Part shown: positions 42,447 to 53,079 of the stretch, piece after piece | Numbering within the stretch: the stretch's first letter is position 1 | How the letters are laid out: each line of letters starts with the position of its first letter | Source of the DNA: Chiridota heheva | Lineage: Eukaryota; Echinodermata; Holothuroidea; Apodida; Chiridotidae | Assembly (NCBI GenBank): GCA_020152595.1 | Contig: JAIGNY010001587.1 | Location: forward strand, 1,605,001 to 1,669,000 | DNA: 64,000 bases | Direction of reading: 5' to 3' | Translations under genes and position numbers: made by a program | The notes under the pieces: generated by a model | Told to the model about the DNA's origin: nothing | Seen by the model: only the letters and a program-made list of their open reading frames with translations | Database searches by the model: none

Positions 42447-42739
42447 TGCACTTGTCAGTTGTATGACTCACCCCTACTACCGCCGGCAATGTCAGTCAAA
42501 GTTGAGTCATTGACAAATGAAAGTGACGCACATGTGCATCATTGTACCAAATTGTCAGTCACCAGAGTGACTCTGGGGTGAGTCAATTTACTTCAGACCC
42601 ATTGACTTTTGGGTATTAAGTCATTTGCACAAGAAATGTCAGTCACCTGTGTCAATGTACATGTTTTGACCACCCACTTTGGTGCAATGACTCACCTTGT
42701 CCGGGGGTGTAGGGGTGAGTCACACAATGGACAAGTGCA
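42447..42739. mobile_element. Harbinger-type MITE with TTA target duplication
   Basis: Terminal inverted repeats TGCACTTGTCAGTTGTATGA and TGCACTTGTCCATTGTGTGA (right end on the other strand) extend about 40 bp. TTA flanks both sides (42444-42446 and 42740-42742), the 3-bp target of PIF/Harbinger elements. The interior is dense in gtcagtcac/gagtcat words. No transposase. Confidence 0.85.
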
Positions 42740-42742
42740 TTA

Positions 42743-44700
42743 CAACGGTCGAATGTTACGAGCCAATACTATGCAGGCACTGTAATATACGTACGTAAGT
42801 ATATACATACGCGTACACCTTTAAGATCAAAGAACACACACGTTAAAGTTGTCACTTCCTTAACAAATCAACAAATGTTACCCCATTAATTGCACTTTTA
42901 GTCAACAATCACCAATATTTTCATTGTTTTGCTGACTCTAAAGCCTTGTTGCAAAGTGTGCAGTCAGTCATGTTTAATTGAAGTTTTCTAAACTTGACAT
43001 ATTTAGTTCAAATGGCCTCTCCATGGAATAATTTTGTGCGTAAATTCAAACAAGCCAAAAACGCCAGAGAAATTTTCTCGCCTGTGATACTCTAACTTGT
43101 GTACACCCATACCCGTGTTACCTGGCATACAAAGATTTTTAGTGTAATGGACCACTGAGCCAAAACTTCCAGAAAATAAAGTTTTTTGATACATTTCAAG
43201 CAATAAGTTTTACTCGGTGATATCATTATTTGATTCGGAAACATCTCCTTTAATACCGAGGACTAATTTGCATTATTTATTCATTTAATTAACATTTGGT
43301 TGTTGCATAATAATTAATATTATTGCAACACTGTATTGAGGTGTAGGCCCTATGCTCACTATGTTACTGTTAAGTGTTAGGCTAAGGGCACTCACTGGAA
43401 ACATGAAATTACGTATCGAATAACATTTTAGGGCCCTAAGGGTCACCATATTTATCATATCACAAAAATCGGAAGAAAGAATGACTTGATGTAGCATTTA
43501 TTTTCACGCAGCAACTATTCGTATTTAAATTTAAAACTTTTCTACATGAAATCGCGGAATAGGTATGTACGGCCTACCGTAAAATGCGTAACTCAGTGAT
43601 TAACTCGGTAAGTATTATTTTGTCAATAAAACAAAATATTAGCATATCCTTTGATTGCTTTAATTAACTTGATGGTAAGAATACAGCAGTCAATTGGCAC
43701 TAAAATGAAATAAAATGATAAATAAATGATAAACAAGCACTAACTTGCAAGTTCGTCTAATTGTCTTCACACTCTTTATATCTTGATGACGCAATCGAGT
43801 ACTAGGCTATATCAAGGTCAGCGCCTCCGTGCACGAATCCAGGATTTCACGAAAATATACGAATTAAAATGCATTGCTTTCCATTTCCCATTTTTACCAA
43901 ATTTTCCTGCAAATCTACATTTTTGTTTAACTTGTATTAAATCATTTTCCAATTTTACCTCGCTACTTGCAAAAAAGTATCCAACCATGCCAACTAGGAA
44001 GGTGAAGTTCTCTAGTTATAGGGGTACATTTTTCTCTGCCCCCTCCCCTCCGCTACACCTCTGCCACTCCCCTTAATTTGAATGCAGCACTGCACCAATT
44101 TATGATCGAAAAATACTGAAATAGAATATGATAAATATTTGAAATGATGATATAACTTTGCTGGTATAGAACCAAATACAAATATTGTATATATTGTTGT
44201 GAGGTGCTAGGTATGGGCCCTGCCAGTTCCAAAATTATGTTTCATATACCTATATAGGAATCATAATTTTGAATATATATCACTCGGAATTGGGGGCAAA
44301 AATTTGTAACTGGGGCATTTTCCCCTGCCCACCCCTCTGGCTACGCCACTGCACGGTCGGGTGCGGTGATGTCATTTTATCATTATTACACCACATGAAG
44401 TGCTCAATTCAAAACAGAGTATACACAAGCACCATACAATGAAAAAGGTTAACTAAATTAAGAACAGAAAACAAAAAAAGAAAAATACATAGAAATCAAG
44501 GAGATGATGATGCAGCCTAAAAAAAAATCAGACGTTGTCAAAATGTTGAATAGATAAATGTATTTTCAGAGCACGTTTGAAGCCATGTCATACTGTATGG
44601 CAGAAATCACTTTATAGGCCTACATTTTTGAGGAAGTTAGGGGGCGGGATGATGATGAATTATGTGATGTTGAAGAGGCCAAGGGTGGTGAGGGGGGGGG
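42743..44700. other. Intergenic sequence, nothing clear
   Basis: AT-rich sequence without supported genes. The stretch ending 'ctacgccactg' at 44351 looks like the right end of another hAT-type element whose left end I could not find. Confidence 0.4.
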
Positions 44701-44713
44701 GGGTATGTGTGAA

Positions 44714-44859
44714 CATAGGCGTAGGAAGATGTTCTTCATTGGAGGCACAAAGATATGCTACAACACTAGTTCAATGGTACATTCAATTGACTTATAGTTG
44801 GGGGCACCATGGCCACTGCAACATTAGGGGGTTCGTGCCCCCCTGATCCTACGCCTATT
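44714..44859. mobile_element. 146-bp hAT-like MITE
   Basis: The ends CATAGGCGTAGGA and AATAGGCGTAGGA (right end on the other strand) are inverse. The flanks tgtgtgaa (44706-44713) and tgtgtgag (44860-44867) match at 7 of 8. Non-autonomous. Confidence 0.7.
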
Positions 44860-45199
44860 TGTGTGAGGAAAAATATAATATTTCCAAAAGGCCATTGCGC
44901 CGTGTGGTATAGGGGCCGTTAAACAGCTAAAGGAATTTACTTCTTGATTGATATGGTTTGCTTTTTTTTTTGCAGATGTTAGGGGGTCGGAGAGCAGTAT
45001 GAGCGCGAAATTTTACCTCCTAATTGCATTTTTCTTCTCGGTCGGGAAGTAAAATTTATTAATAATTAAGCTGAAACTGAATAAATTTCGTACAATTGAA
45101 AGAAAATTTGGTAAAATGGAGGGAAAATAATTCAGCAAGAGGTGAATCTTAGGAAGGTTAGATTTCCTAATAAGCATTAATTAATATAACATAACAAGA

Positions 45200-45715
45200 T
45201 TACGGGCTAAAAAGGGTTAGTCACCCCATAAAAAGCCCAAACTAACCCCACCACCACAACAAATCAAAGGCTCCCAGCATCAATGTTGACTTTAAAATCG
45301 TTAACAGAATTGGAGCTTACTATTCCACTCATTAACAATTCTTTGCGAAAAACTAAAGTTTTTGAGTATCTATCAGTGAAAACTCTTTGGTCAACTTCAA
45401 ACTGTTACCACGTGTCACATGGGGATTAGCTGAAACATGCAAGAAATAACAGGAAGTCAAAGCATCACTACCAAATAGGAACTTAAAAACCTGAATCATA
45501 TCGCCACGTTCTCTTCTCAACTCAAGCGTGGTCAAACCAAGAATTCGCAACTAAGATTCATAAGAGAGATTCCTTACCTCGGAAATAAGTCTAGTGGCTC
45601 TTCGCTGAACCTGCTTCAAAATGAACTTATCCTTCTCATAAAAGGGACTCCAAGCCTGAAAAGCGTAATCAAGGTGAAGCCTGACTAACTGCTTATACAA
45701 ATTAAGAGAAAAAAA
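45200..45715 (-). pseudogene. LINE reverse transcriptase C-terminal fragment
   Basis: The minus strand encodes LNLYKQLVRLHLDYAFQAWS, FILKQVQRRATRLISEV, LGLTTLELRRERGDMIQVFK and a terminal FFRKELLMS-like region. These are the standard C-terminal signature of many non-LTR RTs. It has a stop and a frameshift; the upstream part is missing. Confidence 0.85.
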
Positions 45716-46534
45716 TTAACGTTTGATGAAAACATGGTTTACCATTGTTTTTTTTCTCGCTTATAACCGGACAATTTTGTGGGTGTCATCCCTGAGAGGT
45801 CTACTTCTAAGGACACTTCAATAAGGTCAGAAGGTACGTCTACCAAATCACAAATGACTACAATGAGACGGATAATCAAAGAAAGAGAAAAAGGTAACAA
45901 AATACCCCCTCTCCCTACCACCACCACCAGCACCGAAACATGTGCACACACTTGTTTGGTGACCAAAAATACAATAAGAAAAATAAAGATTTGTCAGGCC
46001 TACCTACAAAATACCCAAAAGTGTAGCTTTACACATGAATCCCACAAACGCTCACGATGATGGCGACTTTGGCCAAATTGGATTCACCATCAGGACCGTA
46101 ATTCTCATTTGAAAAGTGGGGGATGGGACATGGCTTCTTATCGAAAAAATGGTGGGGGGGAGAGGAAACTTTTTCCGAAAATGTACTGATGTCTTAAAAT
46201 TCTGTTAAAATATCCCCTGTCACCTGGGAATTACGGCCCTGTTCACCATCCCTACACATACTCAGCCCCACTTTTTAAAAAAATGCTCTGCGGTCACTAG
46301 TGAAAGAGGGGATGACTCAAATATCTTAAAGTAATTTGTTTAATTTCTGTCCTATACTTTAGTCAATGAAAATCATCATATTTGTTTTCCCCCCGCTTAA
46401 ATTTGATTGTGTATATGATGAAGATCCAGATATATACTACTTAGCCTGTTAGCCATATTCAACAACTACTTGCATTCGTCGGCAAGTCGGTGGTTCACAT
46501 AAGAAAACTGCATAGGTCTTCTCTTTATGATGTC

Positions 46535-46725
46535 CAGGGTCGTAGTCAGAAGGGAACAGGGGACACGAGCCCCTCTTTCAGAGGCCCTGCCCCTGTTGCC
46601 CCAAATGAAATGACAGAATATAGTGTAATTGTTGATTGCATCATTAATCTCGTCCACGCAAAATGTAACCATGCCCAACTATTCCCCCTCCTTAAAAAAA
46701 ATGCCAGTGCCTAACTACGCCACTG
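46535..46725. mobile_element. Diverged hAT-type MITE
   Basis: The left CAGGGTCGTAGTCAG and right (other strand) CAGTGGCGTAGTTAG match at 12 of 15. The flanks atgatgtc and gtgatttc match at 6 of 8. Confidence 0.55.
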
Positions 46726-47200
46726 GTGATTTCATCACAAAAATAATCATTATAGTATAAGGCCTTAGAATATTAACTGCACTAAAATGGCCAAGTTTTA
46801 ACCAATTAGGATGAAGCTTTTTTGCTCATGTTTACTGTTTATAGCATATTTTCTTCCAATTAAGGTTATGGTGTTGCTCCATCAGTCTATAGATCATTAA
46901 AAATATCTTTTCAAATATGATGAGCGCAGTTCTAAAGAAACAAATGTTGAAAACACCATGTTGATTGATATGCTATTGTTATTGCATTTCAAAAATTTTA
47001 CCAGTCTTAAAAAATGACCACACAGTGTTACAGATTCAAGACATTGCTTATGTATTTGTTTGGAAATTAACTGCCTGTTTCTAATTTATTGGAACCTTGT
47101 TTTTGTTTAATTGAGGTGGGGTGTAACACCATCTTGCAAGGACATGCTTTGTCCATCTGTATACCAGCAGCTTATATTCTCTAAATGAAAGATAATCGTT

Positions 47201-47418
47201 TTTTATTTAGAGAAGGATGGCCCCAAATTGTGTTGGCAAGCTGACAGCGGCGTAGGAACCTGGGACCAGGGGTCCAAGTGCCCTCAATAATTTTATTGAG
47301 AGGGAGAAAGTACCATCCCCCAATAAAGTTATTGAGGGTACTTGGCCCCCTGGTCCCTGGTTCCTACGTCCCTGTCAGCTTGCCAACAAAAGTTTGGGCC
47401 ATCACTCTCCAAATAAAA
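47201..47418. mobile_element. Long palindrome / foldback element
   Basis: Arms 47201-47298 and 47321-47418 are inverse copies with roughly one mismatch in eight, around a 22-bp loop. Both arms contain 'ttggcaagctgacag' (or its inverse) and ggcgtaggaacc-like words. No coding frame. Confidence 0.85.
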
Positions 47419-47489
47419 TTGGGAGAGGGTGCAAGACTTCCCCCCTCCTCCCCCCACCCCTAATGATAAAAATCTGACAAATTTATTTT

Positions 47490-47720
47490 GAATACTCAGA
47501 TTTCCTTCACATCTTTTCTTATTCCAAAAAGATTGTTTTCAGAAAATTTCCTTAATTTTCATAAAATTTGCTTCAATTTTCGAAACAATTCCATTATTTT
47601 CGGAGAATGTTCTTCAATTTTTGGAATATTTTCTTCCATTTTTGGAAAAGTTCTTGGAAATGCAGTCAATTGTTTCTAACATTTTCATTAATTTAACGAA
47701 ATTAACAAGTTTTTGGAAAT
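47490..47720. repeat. T-rich degenerate repeat
   Basis: Repeats of ttttcttcaatttttggaat type, inverse in sense to the A-rich repeat at 10970-11480. Confidence 0.7.
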
Positions 47721-49340
47721 AAATGGTATTATAGGTTTATTGGGACACAAATTACAAATCAAATCTGCCCCTTCCCTCCCCCCTTCTTTCGTCCTCTCCC
47801 CCAGCGTGACATATCTTCCTATATACGCCGCTGGGCAAGCGGTGGAAAAAAGTTGATCACACACTACATGACCCCTATGGTAGACATTTCAAGTGTGGTT
47901 ACTTTTAATTATTCCTTCCGATTGTTTTCAATATTTGCTACGCTTGATCGTTGATGTGGTTGGAATGCTGTAAATCTCCGAGATGAATTGACATAGGGAA
48001 GAAGAAAAAAATCCCGCCCGCATCACTTTTCCAATGAGGCAAAAGCCAGATAGGATTTGTTATCATTATTTTACATATTTCTATTTTCTTGTACGAAAAG
48101 GATTTTCCAATATTCATTAAAAATTTGACAACAATTTGTCCCAAACCTGGCAAAGCCTAATTAGATTTCGATGACTTTATTTTCAATATATACTTAAGAG
48201 CTTAAGCTAAAACAAAAAACATGTTTTTGCGAATATTGAAGCAACTTGCTTAGCAAGTCATTTCCGTATATATGGTCCAAAAAATTTAGTGAGGGTGGGA
48301 GTGGCATGGGACAAGGTGACCTTGCCTAAGTATGAATTTGTTTTGGTTTTTCTTTCTGTTTAAACTCTGTTGACTTATAAGATTTTGAATGTTTATTACA
48401 CAATTTTGTTCATCTTAAAGTCCTCTTTTTCTTTTTTTACAACAGATGGTCTTCTTACTTAATTATTATCTGGACCGATTGTGATTTGTCTTCAATAATA
48501 CAATTTATTTCATGCATAATGTAATTGGACAGAATCCTACGGTCTCTCTGCAGATTACAGTTTAGTTTGAATATCTTTTTTTTTTTTAAGTGAAGAAATA
48601 CGAATTATCGTGTATGTGACACCAGAAAGATCAAATATGAGCTGAGTTCCCAAAGTAGTTACAGAGTATAGTTCGCCCGTAACCCGTGGGGGAAATGATG
48701 GCGACTGCGCCCTCTTTGAGTTCACCTGATGAATTCCTAACTATATGATTTTAACTTTCTGACTGGGTCAAATGTGGAGATTTTTTCTATCCAAAGGTGA
48801 ATGTGTGGTTGGTGAGTGTGAGCATGTAAATTAAATCCCATCAAGCATCGAGGGTTGTGCTACCCCACAAAAGTAAAATGAGTTACAGACGTCTAGGTTT
48901 TGAGGCGATGCCCTGTTTTGCACTTACAGTTTAATTTAGCCTCCAAATGATCATAGCTAGACTGCTATTTTGACATCTTATTTTCGGGAATACCATAAGG
49001 GGAAATTTGGTGATTTTTGCGTCTGTTCGTGTTCGTGTGTGTATGTGTGTATATGGGTGTGTATGTGTATGTGTGTGGGTTAACATGCTTAGACCAACCA
49101 ACTGATGACATTCGTATGTTTACACACATTCAAAGCGATGCAATGCACACAACCGATGACGTTCTCGGTTGCTTTTAGTTCTAAAAATGGCTGTTTTCAA
49201 AAATATTATGACTAAAACACGACTCTAGTTCAGTATTTTCGCATTTCAGTACATGTCACCTGTTAGATAGGATAGGTTAGAAATACGGGTTTAGCCTAAT
49301 TTCCTAATACCGCTGTCCCATGTGTGTGTGTGTGTTGTAT
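47721..49340. other. Intergenic sequence with GT-rich tracts
   Basis: Nothing coding is supported. A (GT)n-like tract lies at 49020-49080. Sequence at 48370-48460 is weakly similar to the TTAA-type MITE end. Confidence 0.4.
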
Positions 49341-49343
49341 ATT

Positions 49344-49503
49344 GATTGGTCACCAGTTATATAGGATTACGCTCACGTCATCAGTTGTAGGGTCTACACA
49401 TGTATGAGTAATTGGTTGCCAGTTATATAGGATTGTGGATATGTCACTAGTTGTAGGGTCTAAACGTGTATGTGTGTGTGTGTTTGTGTGCGCGCGCGCG
49501 TAT
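49344..49503. repeat. 72-bp tandem pair followed by (TG)n(CG)n
   Basis: Two copies of 'ccagttatataggatt' through 'gttgtagggtctaaacgtgt' are followed at 49466-49503 by an alternating purine-pyrimidine run, TG then CG. Such tracts are favourable to Z-DNA. Confidence 0.85.
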
Positions 49504-49531
49504 GCAACATAAACTGTAATACACACATGAA

Positions 49532-50870
49532 CCAAAATTGGTGGACGGGTACTCCTGGCCCGGAACTTTTGTCTCCAAGGTACAAAGGTCACAGGTCACA
49601 GGTCAAATGAAACAAGCTTTTTGTGACGGCTGTGCCTTTGAAGGAATTACTTGGTATTTTTACAAATTGCATAGGTGGGTAGGGTTTAACATTCTAACAA
49701 AAAATAATAATAATTGGAGGTCAAATAAGTGCTTTTTATGCAAAATTTTGCGTCATTTTAAACTCAAAAAGTACAAGATCTATACCAACCCTATGTAGTA
49801 CCATGATACCTTGGTACATGAATTTGTATCCCGTAGACTCTTGGGTCAAAAGTCACAGAGCTATTGACCACTTTTCACCATTTTCCCCTATAGTTATGGA
49901 ATGGTTAGTGTGACGTGAGCATGAATGATGTCATACAGTAGGGTACGATAAATGTTAACAATTTCAGAAGTTGGTTAGTGATAAGGATCAAGAGTCAGAG
50001 GTCAAAGATCAAATATGTGATTTTTGGGGTAATTATGTACTTAGTTTTACATTTTTGTGCCACTTTAAATTCCAAAAGTGCAGGACCTATACCAATCCTA
50101 TGTTTGTATTTTGATACTGTGGTACATGACTAAGTGTCCCGTAAACTCTGGGCTAAAAAGGTCACAGGTCAAATGAAACAAGTTTTGGGTGATGGCTGTA
50201 TCTTTTGAAGGAATTACTTGGCATCTAACAAATTGCATAGATGGGTATAGGGTTTAACATTCTAACAAAAAATAAAATAACTGGAGGTCAAAAAGTGCTT
50301 TTTATGCACAATTTTGCGCCATTTTAAACTTAAAAAGTACAATACCTATAACAACCCTATGTTGTACCATGATACCTTGGTACATGAATTTGTGTCCCGT
50401 AGACTTTAGGGTCAAAAGGTCAAGGGCCACAGAGCTATCGACCACTTTCCACCATTTTGCCCAATAGTTATGGAATGGTAAGTGTGACGTGAGCATGAAT
50501 GGTGTCATACAGTAGGGTAAGATAAATGTAAACAATTTTAAAAGTTGTTTCAGTCTTACGAGTCAGAGATCAGATGTCAAATATGTGATTTTAAGGGGTA
50601 ATTATGTATTAATTTGAACAATTGTTGTGCCACTTTACATTCCGAAAGTGCAAGACCTATACTAATCCTATGTTTGTACCACATATGGTACATGAACTTG
50701 TGTTCCGTAAATTCTGGGGTCAAAAAGTCAAAGATCGCAGAGCTAGTAATCCTTAAAAACATCCCCCCATAGTTATTATTATTAGCTATTTCCCCCACTA
50801 TGCTGTATGCTAAAGGTGATGACATCAACAATTCCATGAATTGCTTGTTTGTTTTAAATTGAAGGATAAA
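49532..50870 (-). mobile_element. Dispersed element A, copy with internal duplication
   Basis: It contains two tandem subunits of about 580 bp (starting near 49580 and 50158). Each has 'caggtcaaatgaaacaag', 'ggaattacttgg', 'tggtacatgaa', 'tgacgtgagcatgaatg' and 'gtcatacagtagggta'. The reverse-strand copy at 55060-56475 has one subunit. The edges are marked by 'ccaaaattggtggacgggta' on the left and 'catacagcatagtgggggaaa' (other strand) on the right. No protein is recognised. Confidence 0.8.
49586..49605 (+). promoter_or_regulatory. Triple AGGTCA direct repeat (DR1)
   Basis: AGGTCACAGGTCACAGGTCA: three nuclear-receptor half sites with one-base spacers. AGGTCAAAGATCA, a DR1/HNF4-like site, is at 49999-50011. 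Motif matches only; they belong to dispersed element A. Confidence 0.45.
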
Positions 50871-51119
50871 AGTTCACTTCTGCTTTAATTTGCCACATTT
50901 TTTTCATTACAGGAAATTTCACTAGTGGGCCAATCGATGGCAAAATTGTTATAGGTTGACAGTGAATTCCCAGAAAGCAGAGTCGAAACCATACACCGGA
51001 GTGGCGTGAGGATTCTGAAAGATACAGATTCTCCACTTTTTGGTTCCGATGCTAATAGCATAAGAAACCTATGCAATCATGCTGGCGTACGGATGTGTGT
51101 GTGTATGTGTCTGTGACAG

Positions 51120-52110
51120 CAAGCTCGTAAGTACGATATCTCTGAAATGATACACCGGATTCATGTCATATGTGGTACACAGATAGCTTATGGTCCATAA
51201 ATATATGCCCTATTGTTTGTGGTGGTGATGTCATGCATATTACTAAGTAGGCGGGGCTTAATCTAAATATCTTAAAATGCTTAATTTTTAACAACCGTAT
51301 GTCTGCTTTGTTTCATATTTGGTGTAATTATGTTGTTAGCTAGTGTGTACATGTTCATGGTACAAAAATTGTTGAATTTCATTAATATGCATAGTGGGCG
51401 GGGCTTAACATGATTTTGTTAAAAAGAGCTTGTAAGCGCGGTATCTTAAGAACGGTAAACCCAATTCATGTTATATTTGGTACGTACGTAGCCCATGATC
51501 TGTAGATGAACCCTATATTTTTTTACTGGTGATATCATGCACATTACACGAGTAGGCGGGGCTTAATATAAAATTCTTGAAATGCTCATATTTCAACAAT
51601 CACATGTCTGTTTTGTTTCATATTCAGAAAAATTATATTGTTAGGTAGTGCGTATGTGTTCTTTGTATAAAAACGTTGAATTTCATTCATATGAGTAGTA
51701 GGCGGGGCTTAATGTGATTTTACTGAGTAGACCTTGTAAACACAATATCCCAAGAATAATATACTGGATTTATGTCATATGTGGTACACAGATAGCCTAT
51801 GGTTTGCAGATGTGCCCTATTGTTTTTGGTGGCGATGTCATATTAATGAGTGGGCGGGGCTTAATGTACAAATCTTGAAATGTTCATATTTTAACAATTA
51901 CATGTCTGTTTTGATACATATTTAGTAGAATTATCTTAGCTAAATCGTACATCGTCAGTTTGTATTTAAAAAAATATTAAAAAACAACAACAACAGCAAC
52001 ATTGAATTTCATTAATATGCGTCTTGGGTGGGGCTTAATATGATTTTGCTGAAAAAGCTTGTAATTACGATATCCCAAGAACGATTCATGTCATGTCAAA
52101 TATTTCATAA
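51120..52110. repeat. Tandem repeat of about 305 bp with periodic GC boxes
   Basis: Three to four diverged units begin near 51120, 51425, 51730 and 52055. They are marked by 'gtcatatgtggtacacagat', 'ggcggggcttaat' and 'atgtctgttttgtttcatat'. GGCGGGGC or a close variant occurs six times at spacings of about 146-173 bp (51250, 51397, 51555, 51701, 51853, 52026). Confidence 0.88.
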
Positions 52111-52440
52111 TATGCAATGACATTAACAGTTAATACAAAATTGATCAGTATGAAGAAAGCTTTGGAACCACAAAACCCTTTGCTTCTGGTTTTGTTTTGA
52201 TAAGAAAATCATGACAAAAATTAATTTACAATACCAATTGCAAGTAAATTTTGCTCTCCAATTGATATGAAAATCGTTATTAGTGAGCTTTGTGTTAAAT
52301 AATTTACCATACAGCAACACAATAGTACCAAATAGTGCTCGTCCAAATAAAGTGCCCACCGTACCAGTACATAATTTATGTAAACGAAATTGTCATAGGT
52401 TAATGAAATGGTTAATGAACTTCATATCCAGCCTACACAA

Positions 52441-52890
52441 TGCTTATTACAATAGCGGTTGTTATTACAATAGCGGTTGTTATTACAATAGCGCTTGTTA
52501 TTACAATAGTGCTTGTTATTACAATAGCGGTTGTTATTACAATAGCGGTTGTTATCACAATAGCGGTTGTTATTACAATAGCGGTTGTTATTACAATAGC
52601 GGTTGTTATTACAATAGCGGTTGTTATTACAATAGCGGTTGTTATTACAATAGCGGTTGTTATTACAATAGCGGTTGTTATTACAATAGCGGTTGTTATT
52701 ACAATAGCGGTTGTTATTACAATTACAATAGCGGTTGTTATTACAATAGCGGTTGTTATTACAGTAGCGGTTGTTATTACAATAGCGGTTGTTATTACAA
52801 TAGCGGTTGTTATTACAATAGCGCTTGTTATTACAATAGTGGTTGTTATCACAATAACGTTTGTTATTACAATAGCGCTTGTTATATAGC
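52441..52890. repeat. 18-bp minisatellite
   Basis: About 25 near-identical copies of 'ttattacaatagcggttg'. Since 18 is a multiple of three and the unit lacks stops in several frames, long frames appear on both strands: CYYNSG or VITIAV repeats on plus, CNNNRY or IVITTA on minus. None has other support, so they are not called as genes. Confidence 0.95.
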
Positions 52891-53079
52891 GCTTGCAACA
52901 TGCTCCTATAGTAATTTAAAGATTTTACAACTCTTTGTCGTGAATATAAAAATTACTACTTGTCCGTATTTATTTCAGAACAATGTTGAAGTCCTTTTTT
53001 GCTTACTCTTTCGCGCCATACCATCGTGATTGTAGCTCTATATTCTTTAGTAATTCCCATGAACCATAGTGGCTTGCAG

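Noticed and set aside
52283..53029. 248-codon open frame with a CYYNSG repeat
   Set aside because: It is created by the 18-bp minisatellite. The non-repeat ends have no recognisable sequence, and competing frames exist on both strands.
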